From Rhodoferax sp. (GTDB lineage Bacteria; Pseudomonadota; Gammaproteobacteria; Burkholderiales; Burkholderiaceae_C), in contig JAURGS010000156.1 of the NCBI GenBank assembly GCA_030833685.1, positions 1 through 5,872 on the forward strand: 5,872 nt of DNA, in the 5' to 3' direction. Positions 1-4,956 of the stretch are shown piece after piece. The notes below the pieces were generated by a model, which was given only the letters and a program-made list of their open reading frames with translations, did no database searches and had not been told where the DNA came from. The first letter of the stretch is position 1. The number at the start of each line of letters is the position of its first letter. The translations under genes were made by a program, and so were the position numbers.

Positions 1-467
1 CGCAGTGGCTTGAGCGCCATGGGCACCTGGGGGGGCCGGTGTTGCTCGATTCAGCAGCCCGCACTGCCCAACAGGCCGCTGACGCACTGAGCGTGACTCT
101 TGGGCAAATCGCCAAAAGCATTGTTTTTCGCCGTTTGCCTGAGCACTCGGCTGTGCTGGTAATCGCCTCTGGTGACCGGCGGGTGGATGAGGCCAAGGTC
201 GCACGGCGTATCTGTGAGGGATCACAAATACTGGCCCGAGCCGACGCAGAATTCGTCAAACAAAGCACGGGTTACTCGATTGGCGGTGTGCCACCCGTAG
301 CGCATTTGGGTGCGCCTATCGTGCTGGTTGATCGCGAACTGGCTCGATTTGCCGAGATTTGGGCCGCCGCCGGACATCCGCATGCTGTTTTCAGGCTCAC
401 GCCCGATGACTTGTGTCGCCTCACTGGCCAGGCGTACACCGACGTGGTTCTGGAGTCGGGTACATGA
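1..467 (+). CDS. YbaK/EbsC-family aminoacyl-tRNA deacylase-like protein (5' partial)
   Basis: The frame is open to the left edge (first full codon at 3) and ends at TGA 465-467, giving about 154 visible residues against roughly 155-165 for the family, so only a few N-terminal residues are missing. A GTG at 39 could be taken as a start, but the upstream codons read QWLERHGHLGGP, which fits the helical N-terminus expected before the SAARTAQQAA segment, so the real start lies outside the window. The QIAKSIVFR motif, with the lysine conserved in the YbaK fold, the SGDRRVDEAKVA segment, the STGYSIGGVPP turn and the IWAAAGHPHAVF C-terminal block are all visible. YbaK-like proteins hydrolyse wrongly charged aminoacyl-tRNA in trans in the cytoplasm; which tRNA this one edits cannot be told from sequence. 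A run of seven G (29-35) sits in the coding frame. The stop overlaps the next start (ATGA). Confidence 0.88.
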   Translation, partial: QWLERHGHLGGPVLLDSAARTAQQAADALSVTLGQIAKSIVFRRLPEHSAVLVIASGDRRVDEAKVARRICEGSQILARADAEFVKQSTGYSIGGVPPVAHLGAPIVLVDRELARFAEIWAAAGHPHAVFRLTPDDLCRLTGQAYTDVVLESGT

Positions 468-706
468 GCCAGTACCCAGGCCACGACGCTTTGGCGCTGA
501 CAGCCCAAAAGGTCAAAGCGCTTTCGCGTGATGGTGCAGTTCCGTCCCCCTGTGTCTCTGTGTGTCAAATGGATGACCGCGAGGGCTTGTGTCGGGGTTG
601 CTTGCGAACCATTGACGAGATCGCGCGTTGGGGCAGCGCTGGCGGCGCTTACCAGAGGCAGGTCTGGGCCTTGATCGAAAAACGGCTGGAGTTGCTTGAG
701 CCATGA
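464..706 (+). CDS. DUF1289 family small four-cysteine protein
   Basis: This is an 80-residue protein. The signature is a PSPCVSVC block (Cys30, Cys34), then MDDREGLCRGCLRTIDEIARW (Cys43, Cys46), which matches DUF1289: two cysteine pairs followed by R-T-x-D-E-I-x-x-W. The four cysteines suggest a bound metal (zinc or an Fe-S cluster), but that is inference; the family has no firmly assigned function. ATG 464 is chosen because it overlaps the previous stop by 4 bp (ATGA) and has GGAG at 452-455, 8 bases upstream. An in-frame GTG at 413 would add 17 residues lying inside the previous gene and unlike the family. The stop again overlaps the next gene's ATG by 4 bp, so the protein is probably made in fixed proportion to both neighbours. 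Confidence 0.88.
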   Translation: MSQYPGHDALALTAQKVKALSRDGAVPSPCVSVCQMDDREGLCRGCLRTIDEIARWGSAGGAYQRQVWALIEKRLELLEP

Positions 707-1332
707 AGCAAATCGATTTTTATTTTGACTTTGTCTCGCCTTTTGCTTACCTCGCGTTTGATACTTTGCCGCAGGCTTTGCTGGGTTGCAGTTATCAGGT
801 TCGTTATCGTCCGATTTTGTTTGCAGGCTTGCTCAAGACATACGGGCAAAAAGGACCGGCTGAAATTGAACCCAAGCGCATCTGGACCTACCGGCATGTG
901 GCATGGTTGGCGCGCCAGCTCGGGGTACCTTTTCAAATGCCAACCCAGCACCCTTTCAATCCCTTGGGTCTGCTGCGTCTGGCCTTGGCGGTATCTGATG
1001 GTGAAGATCCCAACCGCCATGTGTGCGAGACGATTTTTCGCCAGGCTTGGTCTAGCGGACAAGACGCCTCAGCCCCAGAATTTACACAGCAACTGGCCAC
1101 TGTGCTTGGCGCTTCGCCCGACCTGAGCAGTGAACAGGTCAAGCTGCGCTTGCGCCAGAACACCGAGGAGGCGATCGCCCGTGGCGTTTTCGGTGTTCCC
1201 ACTATGGTTGTTGACGAGCAGATTTTCTGGGGGCTAGACGCGCTGCCAATGCTCAAAGCCTATCTGGACGGCGAGCCCGACTTGTCAGCCCACGCCGCCG
1301 CCGCAGGCCGGGTATTGCCATATGGCGTTTGA
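703..1332 (+). CDS. 2-hydroxychromene-2-carboxylate isomerase-like DsbA-family protein
   Basis: This 209-residue protein belongs to the DsbA-fold/kappa-class glutathione transferase group. The N-terminal strand IDFYFDFVSPFAYLA carries SPF (Ser12) where thiol oxidases have CxxC, as in NahD-type isomerases that use glutathione with an active-site serine. A helical insert follows (about 50-155, including HPFNPLGLLRLALA at 83-96). The thioredoxin half then closes with GVFGVPTMVVD at 161-171, containing the cis-proline, and FWGLDALPML. Length and motifs match the family. NahD-type enzymes isomerise 2-hydroxychromene-2-carboxylate to trans-o-hydroxybenzylidenepyruvate in naphthalene catabolism, but no aromatic-degradation gene is visible here, so the substrate is unknown. 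No signal peptide is seen, so it is probably cytoplasmic. The start ATG overlaps the DUF1289 stop; GGAG at 688-691 is 11 bases away, so translation may depend on coupling. Confidence 0.87.
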   Translation: MKQIDFYFDFVSPFAYLAFDTLPQALLGCSYQVRYRPILFAGLLKTYGQKGPAEIEPKRIWTYRHVAWLARQLGVPFQMPTQHPFNPLGLLRLALAVSDGEDPNRHVCETIFRQAWSSGQDASAPEFTQQLATVLGASPDLSSEQVKLRLRQNTEEAIARGVFGVPTMVVDEQIFWGLDALPMLKAYLDGEPDLSAHAAAAGRVLPYGV

Positions 1333-1337
1333 TTTGT

Positions 1338-2240
1338 TCATCGGGCGCTTGATTCGACGCTGTAGCTGGCGTGTTGGTTCTGTGCGAGGTGCTTGGCGAT
1401 CAACGCTAAGGCGGGGTCGAGCTGGCTTGCCAGCGTGAAGGGTGGGTTGATAACCCACATACCGCTGGCTGGCAGGCCAGGGCGTTGAAGTTCGCCGTCT
1501 TCATCGCGCGTTATCTTGCTTGATTTAACGGTCAGCGTGGCGTTGAGCCATAGTCGCCCGGCACGCTCAGACAAGGTTTTCAGGCGTTTGGGCAGCTCGT
1601 GCGCTTCGGTTCTGGGGATGATGGGATACCAGACCAGGTAAGTTCCTGTGGCAAAGCGCTTGAGTGCGTCAGCCACCATGTCGCTGACGCGGGCGTAATC
1701 ATTTTTTAGCTCATAGCTGGGATCGCACAGCACCAGCGCACGACGGCTCGGTGGCGGCAAGAATTTTTTGAGTGCTTCGAACCCATCTTCTTGCGAGACC
1801 GATATTCGGGTTCCCGCCTCCAGCTGAGCGACGTTTGCCCTGAGGGTTTTTGTGTCGGTAGGGTGCAGCTCAAAAAGCTTGAGGCGGTCCTGGGGGCGCA
1901 TCAGACGACTGAGGATGAATGGCGAGCCCGGGTAAACCGAGCGTTGGCCCTTGCTGTCGAAGCTGGCAACCAAGGCCAGGTAATCCTGCAGCGCCGAGGG
2001 GATGGCTTGGCCAGCTTGGCCCTCTAGTGTTTTGACCAAACGGGCAAAGCCCTCGTCGGCCTCGCCACTGGTGCGCGCGTAGTCTCCATCGAGCCGGTAC
2101 AGTCCGGCGCCCGCGTGCGTGTCGAAAAAATGCACGGCGGTGTCTTTTTGCAGCAAATGCCCAGCCGAGGCCACCAAAACCAAATGTTTGAGGACGTCGG
2201 CGTGGTTGCCGGCATGAAAAGCGTGGCGATAACTGAACAT
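1338..2240 (-). CDS. rlmJ: 23S rRNA (adenine(2030)-N6)-methyltransferase RlmJ
   Basis: RlmJ uses S-adenosylmethionine to methylate N6 of A2030 in 23S rRNA. The protein has 300 residues; E. coli RlmJ has 280. The N-terminus MFSYRHAFHAGNHADVLKH is nearly the same as the E. coli signature (MLSYRHSFHAGNHADVLKH), which fixes the start. SAM-binding motif I is FFDTHAGAGLY (residues 38-48), YPGSP is at 103-107, and a conserved GMWVINPPFTL block lies at 260-270. The catalytic motif IV reads DPSYE (173-177) where the E. coli protein has DPPYE; this is clear from the reverse complement near 1719-1733. The gene converges on the isomerase gene with only 5 bp between stops, and starts about 190 bp from rplM, transcribed away from it. 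Only a weak Shine-Dalgarno is visible before the ATG. Confidence 0.95.
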   Translation of the reverse strand: MFSYRHAFHAGNHADVLKHLVLVASAGHLLQKDTAVHFFDTHAGAGLYRLDGDYARTSGEADEGFARLVKTLEGQAGQAIPSALQDYLALVASFDSKGQRSVYPGSPFILSRLMRPQDRLKLFELHPTDTKTLRANVAQLEAGTRISVSQEDGFEALKKFLPPPSRRALVLCDPSYELKNDYARVSDMVADALKRFATGTYLVWYPIIPRTEAHELPKRLKTLSERAGRLWLNATLTVKSSKITRDEDGELQRPGLPASGMWVINPPFTLASQLDPALALIAKHLAQNQHASYSVESSAR

Positions 2241-2274
2241 GCAAGGATCTTACCCCTGCCCTTGGCCGGCTTTT

Positions 2275-2280
2275 TGTATA
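2275..2280 (-). promoter_or_regulatory. possible -10 element for rlmJ, overlapping the rplM -10
   Basis: Read on the minus strand, 2280 to 2275 is TATACA, a 4/6 match to the -10 consensus, lying within the complement of the rplM TATAAT box. It would place an rlmJ transcript start near 2268, about 28 bases before the rlmJ ATG at 2240. No convincing -35 lies 16-18 bases upstream (the candidates read about GAAATC). It is supported mainly by position and by the known tendency of symmetric -10 boxes to fire both ways. Confidence 0.28.
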
Positions 2281-2282
2281 AT
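2277..2282 (+). promoter_or_regulatory. -10 box of the rplM-rpsI promoter
   Basis: This is a perfect TATAAT hexamer in the gap between divergent rlmJ and rplM, preceded by a T-rich stretch (2271-2275). The -35 at 17-bp spacing (2254-2259) reads CCCTGC and is poor. TTGGCC at 2262-2267 is only 9 bp away and cannot serve. The expected transcript start is near 2289, giving an untranslated leader of about 140 bases before the rplM ATG. This is the only strong sigma-70-like box in the gap. Confidence 0.7.
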
Positions 2283-2288
2283 GTTCGG

Positions 2289-2320
2289 CTTCGCAGCGAT
2301 TTCGTGACTCCGCGGCGAAG
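2289..2320 (+). promoter_or_regulatory. 5'-end hairpin of the rplM leader
   Basis: CTTCGC (2289-2294) pairs with GCGAAG (2315-2320). After a single A/G mismatch, GCG (2296-2298) pairs with CGC (2311-2313), closing a 12-base loop (2299-2310). The stem begins at the predicted transcript start, so it would cap the rplM-rpsI mRNA at its 5' end. A second small stem, CTGG (2328-2331) with CCAG (2338-2341), follows. In E. coli the rplM-rpsI operon is known to be repressed by L13 acting on the leader of its own mRNA. That this hairpin serves the same purpose is inference. Confidence 0.5.
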
Positions 2321-2374
2321 AGTTGGGCTGGTAAATGCCAGTCTGACTGAAAGCCACCTAAGAGATTCCCGTTA

Positions 2375-2391
2375 GAGGAGTGCCGACCGTG
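2375..2391 (+). promoter_or_regulatory. strong Shine-Dalgarno plus GTG upstream of, and in frame with, rplM
   Basis: GAGGAG at 2375-2380 is followed after 8 bases by GTG at 2389-2391. No stop intervenes before the rplM ATG at 2431. Initiation here would add 14 residues to L13. The Shine-Dalgarno and its spacing are better than those of the ATG at 2431, but L13 homologues begin at the ATG-equivalent position. It may be an alternative start, a ribosome standby or decoy site within the leader, or chance. Confidence 0.45.
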
Positions 2392-2412
2392 GAAAAGAGT
2401 CCTGCAAACCTT

Positions 2413-2426
2413 ACTTTGAAAGAAGT
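2413..2426 (+). promoter_or_regulatory. GAAA-tetraloop hairpin over the rplM ribosome binding site
   Basis: ACTTT (2413-2417) can pair with GAAGT (2422-2426), the last pair being a T-G wobble, closed by a GAAA loop (2418-2421), a GNRA-type tetraloop. The purine tract GAAAGAAG that must serve as Shine-Dalgarno for the ATG at 2431 lies inside this hairpin. An overlapping 8-base palindrome AAGTACTT (2423-2430) abuts the ATG. The stem is short and AT-rich, so its stability is doubtful. Confidence 0.3.
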
Positions 2427-2430
2427 ACTT

Positions 2431-2859
2431 ATGTCTACCTTCAGCGCAAAACCCGCTGAGGTTGTGCACGAGTGGTTTGTGATTGACGCGACCGATAAGG
2501 TCCTCGGACGAGTAGCCAGTGAAGTTGCTCTCCGCTTGCGCGGCAAACACAAGCCAACGTACACGCCTCATGTTGATACGGGCGATTTCATCATTGTCAC
2601 CAATGCAGCCAAACTGCGTGTCACGGGTGCCAAGTCCCTTGATAAGGTGTACTACCGGCATTCGGGTTATCCCGGTGGTATCTCGAGCACCAATTTCCGG
2701 GATATGCAAGCCAAATTCCCGGGCCGTGCCCTTGAAAAGGCGGTCAAAGGCATGCTGCCCAAGGGCCCCTTGGGCTACGCCATGATCAAGAAGCTCAAGG
2801 TGTACGGCGGCGCTGAGCATCCGCATTCCGCTCAGCAACCCAAAGTCTTGGAAATTTAA
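2431..2859 (+). CDS. rplM: 50S ribosomal protein L13
   Basis: L13 is a 23S rRNA-binding protein needed early in 50S assembly. Starting at ATG 2431 the product is 142 residues, the same length as E. coli L13, and begins MSTFSAKPAEV, aligning with the E. coli MKTFTAKPETV. Conserved blocks include LRGKHKPTYTPHVDTGD (36-52), DKVYYRHSGYPGG (71-83), VKGMLPKGPLG (105-115) and HPHSAQQPKVL near the C-terminus. The open frame continues upstream to GTG 2389 and GTG 2380, but residues encoded there do not resemble L13. The gene is first in a two-gene operon with rpsI, 11 bp downstream, the classic arrangement. Its leader holds several candidate control elements described separately. No key residue appears to be missing. 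Confidence 0.98.
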   Translation: MSTFSAKPAEVVHEWFVIDATDKVLGRVASEVALRLRGKHKPTYTPHVDTGDFIIVTNAAKLRVTGAKSLDKVYYRHSGYPGGISSTNFRDMQAKFPGRALEKAVKGMLPKGPLGYAMIKKLKVYGGAEHPHSAQQPKVLEI

Positions 2860-2870
2860 GGAGCCGTTAA

Positions 2871-3263
2871 ATGATTGGTGAATGGAATAACGGAACCGGT
2901 CGTCGCAAATCCAGTGTGGCGCGTGTGTTCCTGAAAAAAGGCTCTGGCAAGATTGTGGTTAACGGCAAGGACATCCAGCAGTTCTTTGGCCGCGAGACCT
3001 CGATCATGATTTGCAAGCAACCCTTGGTATTGACGAACCACGCTGAAAGCTTTGACATCATGGTCAATGTTGCAGGCGGGGGTGAGTCTGGCCAGGCGGG
3101 CGCCGTGCGTCATGGCATCACACGTGCGCTGATCGATTACGACGCATCACTGAAGCCCGAACTCAGCAAAGCTGGCTTTGTGACGCGTGACGCCCGTGAG
3201 GTTGAGCGTAAAAAAGTGGGCTTGCACGGCGCGCGTCGTCGCAAGCAGTTCAGCAAGCGATAA
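2871..3263 (+). CDS. rpsI: 30S ribosomal protein S9
   Basis: S9 sits in the head of the 30S subunit, and its C-terminal tail reaches the P-site tRNA. The 130-residue product matches the E. coli length. It shows YGTGRRKSS-like NGTGRRKSSVARVF (7-20), the GGGESGQAGAVRHGITRAL block (69-87), AGFVTRDAREVERKKVGL (101-118) and the arginine/lysine-rich tail ending in the invariant SKR. AAGGAG at 2858-2863, overlapping the rplM stop codon, lies 7 bases before the ATG, so start choice is secure and translation is probably coupled to L13. A terminator-like hairpin follows 18 bases after the stop. Confidence 0.98.
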   Translation: MIGEWNNGTGRRKSSVARVFLKKGSGKIVVNGKDIQQFFGRETSIMICKQPLVLTNHAESFDIMVNVAGGGESGQAGAVRHGITRALIDYDASLKPELSKAGFVTRDAREVERKKVGLHGARRRKQFSKR

Positions 3264-3281
3264 AGCTGCGAACACCGCTGT

Positions 3282-3315
3282 AACGGCCGCCAGGATGCAA
3301 GTTCAGGCGGCCGTT
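3282..3315 (+). terminator. terminator-like hairpin after rpsI
   Basis: AACGGCCGCC (3282-3291) pairs perfectly over 10 bp with GGCGGCCGTT (3306-3315), leaving a 14-base loop. Only a short, broken T tract follows (TTTGCATTGTT), so intrinsic termination may be partial and some transcripts could run into the gene at 3339. It lies 18 bases after the rpsI stop, where the end of the ribosomal operon is expected. The loop can also pair with bases just 3' of the stem. Confidence 0.65.
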
Positions 3316-3338
3316 TGCATTGTTGAGGTATCGGGCTG

Positions 3339-4073
3339 GTGAAACTCAAGCTACTGCTGCGTCGCTTAACAGTCAGCGCACCACGTATGGCGGTGCGCAG
3401 CACTTTGCCCTGGCCGCTTCGGTGGATAGCAATCGCCTTGGTGGCTGGGTTTTGTGCTGCCCTCGCTCTGTGGGCATTTGAGTTGGGCAAGGAACTTGCC
3501 GGGCTGGATCACGATATCAAGGCAGAGCTTCAAGAAGCCCGGACTGCAGTCCAGGATTTAAAGGTACAACTTGAGCAAATCACGCTGGAGCGCGATAAAT
3601 CGCGTGAGGTTGCTAACACGGCTGAGACGCTGGTAACGGCCGAAAAAGTGGCTCGCGCACGCCTGGCAGAAATCAATCAGCAGCTCACCGAGGATGTTCA
3701 GCGTTTGCGCGACGATTTGGGCTTTTTTGAACAGTTGGTTACCGTGCCAGCGAAGGCGGCCTCGACCCTGTCCATACGTGGGCTTCAGGCACGTGTTGAT
3801 GACAAAGGTGTTTTGCAGTGGCAAGCGATGATCGTGCAAGCGGCCAAGAATCCAGTGGCTTTTGAGGGAGCGCTGGAGCTGGTTTTTTCCGGCGTGCGCA
3901 ATGGGCAAGTCTGGTCGCAAGTGGATTCCCAGAGTCCTCGGCGCTTATCGTTCAAGCAATACGCGCGTATCAACGGCAAGTTTGCAATCCCAACTGGGGT
4001 GAAAATCAAGACAGTTCTTGCCCGCCTGCGTGAGGGGCAAAAAGTGATTGCGACCGAAACCGCTAATCTTTGA
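3339..4073 (+). CDS. DUF6776-like bitopic membrane coiled-coil protein, function unknown
   Basis: The product is 244 residues with no characterised function. A short basic N-terminus (about 1-26, rich in Arg and Lys) precedes one hydrophobic membrane segment (about 27-47, RWIAIALVAGFCAALALWAF), so the body probably faces the periplasm. Residues about 55-125 are polar, heptad-like and rich in Glu, Gln, Lys and Leu, consistent with a coiled coil. The remainder (about 126-244) begins with DDLGFFEQLV and looks like a small beta-rich domain. I associate the FFEQLV motif and overall layout with DUF6776 from memory. The GTG start at 3339 has GAGG at 3325-3328 (10 bases) and retains the basic N-terminus; ATG 3387 would start the protein 10 residues before the membrane segment. 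A bactofilin gene follows 45 bp downstream, which suggests a joint envelope role. Confidence 0.8.
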   Translation: MKLKLLLRRLTVSAPRMAVRSTLPWPLRWIAIALVAGFCAALALWAFELGKELAGLDHDIKAELQEARTAVQDLKVQLEQITLERDKSREVANTAETLVTAEKVARARLAEINQQLTEDVQRLRDDLGFFEQLVTVPAKAASTLSIRGLQARVDDKGVLQWQAMIVQAAKNPVAFEGALELVFSGVRNGQVWSQVDSQSPRRLSFKQYARINGKFAIPTGVKIKTVLARLREGQKVIATETANL

Positions 4074-4118
4074 GGTTGAACGACTCGCCTGGGTCAGCCC
4101 GGAATTTGTGAGGAAGAT

Positions 4119-4538
4119 ATGTTTGGAAAAAAGAATCCACCACCCATCAAAAGCCTGATCGCCGAGGGCACCCTGGTCGAAGGCGACTTGCAATTTGCAG
4201 AGGGTTTGCGCCTGGACGGTCAAGTCCGTGGCAAAGTCCTTGCGAGCGTGGATGGTCCGAGCATTCTTGTGATTTCAGAGCACGCGGTTGTCGAGGGTTC
4301 GGTGGCTGCTGATCACATCATCGTCAACGGTCGAATTAACGGCCCCGTGCTTGCCCGGCAGATGTTGGAGTTGCAGCCTAAAGCACGGATCACGGGTGAT
4401 GTGACTTATCAAAACTTAGAAATGCACCTGGGTGCCATCGTGCACGGGACCCTGATTCCCCAGCTCGAGTCGACACCGCCTCAGGTTGCAATAGCCCTAC
4501 AGGCGAACGTGGCAAATGACCACGACAAGAACTCTTGA
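4119..4538 (+). CDS. bactofilin (polymer-forming cytoskeletal protein)
   Basis: Bactofilins form non-polar, nucleotide-independent filaments from a right-handed beta-helix and act as scaffolds for cell-wall enzymes or polar and stalk structures. The 139-residue product has a short N-terminal tail (MFGKKNPPPIKSLI), then repeated short strands with spaced glycines: EGTLVEGDLQFAEGLRLDGQVRGKV (16-40), VVEGSVAADHIIVNGRINGPV (57-77), and ITGDVTYQNLEMHLGAIVHGTL (91-112). A flexible tail of about 25 residues ends the protein. Size and repeat spacing fit the family. GAGGAAG at 4110-4116 supports the ATG. It lies between the membrane coiled-coil gene and erpA. The short N-terminal tail could bind the membrane, as in some bactofilins, but that is inference. 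Confidence 0.92.
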   Translation: MFGKKNPPPIKSLIAEGTLVEGDLQFAEGLRLDGQVRGKVLASVDGPSILVISEHAVVEGSVAADHIIVNGRINGPVLARQMLELQPKARITGDVTYQNLEMHLGAIVHGTLIPQLESTPPQVAIALQANVANDHDKNS

Positions 4539-4549
4539 TCATTTTGCTG

Positions 4550-4555
4550 TACTAT
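4550..4555 (+). promoter_or_regulatory. weak candidate -10 box upstream of erpA
   Basis: TACTAT at 4550-4555 matches the -10 consensus at 4 of 6 positions and lies 35 bases before the erpA ATG, in a locally AT-rich stretch (about 4535-4560) that differs from the surrounding GC-rich sequence. No proper -35 is found: TTGATC at 4535-4540 is only 9 bp away. If real, erpA could be expressed apart from the bactofilin gene. Confidence 0.25.
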
Positions 4556-4590
4556 TCTTCCCAATTCGTTTGTCCCGCAGGAGAAAACCC

Positions 4591-4956
4591 ATGAGCGCCG
4601 TCGCCGAAAACATCCAGACCAGTATGCCTGAGCCCATCGTCTTCAGCGATAGCGCAGCTGCCAAGGTGGCCGACCTGATTGCCGAAGAGGGCAACCCAGA
4701 CCTCAAGCTTCGGGTTTTTGTGCAGGGTGGCGGGTGTTCGGGCTTTCAGTATGGTTTCACCTTCGATGAAGTAACCAACGAAGACGACACCACAATGACG
4801 AAAAACGGTGTCTCCCTGTTGATCGACGCGATGAGTTACCAGTATTTGCTGGGTGCGGAGATCGACTACAAAGAAGATTTGCAGGGCGCCCAGTTCGTTA
4901 TCAAAAACCCGAACGCCACCACCACCTGTGGTTGCGGCTCGAGTTTTTCAGTTTGA
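4591..4956 (+). CDS. erpA: iron-sulfur cluster insertion protein ErpA
   Basis: ErpA is an A-type carrier that receives Fe-S clusters from the assembly machinery and delivers them to apoproteins, including isoprenoid-pathway enzymes in E. coli. The product is 121 residues. The three cluster ligands are visible: Cys49 in VQGGGCSGFQYGF, and Cys113 and Cys115 in TTTCGCGSSFSV. The segments SLLIDAMSYQYLLGAEIDY (75-93) and FVIKNPNA (102-109) are also typical. ATG 4591 is chosen because AGGAG at 4579-4583 lies 7 bases upstream and MSAVAENIQT is the N-terminus I recall for Burkholderiales ErpA. An in-frame ATG at 4516 would add 25 residues overlapping the bactofilin gene and is rejected. The gene converges with anmK, 35 bp apart. 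Confidence 0.95.
   Translation: MSAVAENIQTSMPEPIVFSDSAAAKVADLIAEEGNPDLKLRVFVQGGGCSGFQYGFTFDEVTNEDDTTMTKNGVSLLIDAMSYQYLLGAEIDYKEDLQGAQFVIKNPNATTTCGCGSSFSV

Noticed and set aside
29..35. Run of seven G in the YbaK-type gene as a phase-variation tract
   Set aside because: The frame on both sides reads as a sensible YbaK N-terminus, the run is short, and nothing suggests variation; a sequencing error is not indicated either.
413..463. GTG at 413 as an earlier start for the DUF1289 gene
   Set aside because: The added residues lie wholly in the YbaK-type gene, and ATG 464 has a good Shine-Dalgarno and a 4-bp stop/start overlap.
1317..1326. Perfect palindrome GCCATATGGC near the end of the isomerase gene
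   Set aside because: With no loop it cannot form a useful hairpin, it lies in coding sequence, and one such 10-base palindrome is expected by chance at modest frequency.
1870..2838. Long minus-strand open frame (322 codons) across rlmJ, the gap and rplM
   Set aside because: It is out of frame with rlmJ and antisense to rplM, both with unmistakable family signatures; the translation resembles no protein family and is low in structure.
3137..3490. Minus-strand open frame across rpsI and the start of the membrane protein gene
   Set aside because: It is antisense to two well-supported genes and spans the terminator hairpin; no recognisable protein.
4535..4540. TTGATC as a -35 box for erpA
   Set aside because: It is only 9 bp from the nearest -10-like hexamer and overlaps the bactofilin stop codon.
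4516..4590. ATG at 4516 as the erpA start
   Set aside because: It would overlap the bactofilin gene and place the AGGAG ribosome binding site inside the coding region; ATG 4591 matches the family N-terminus.
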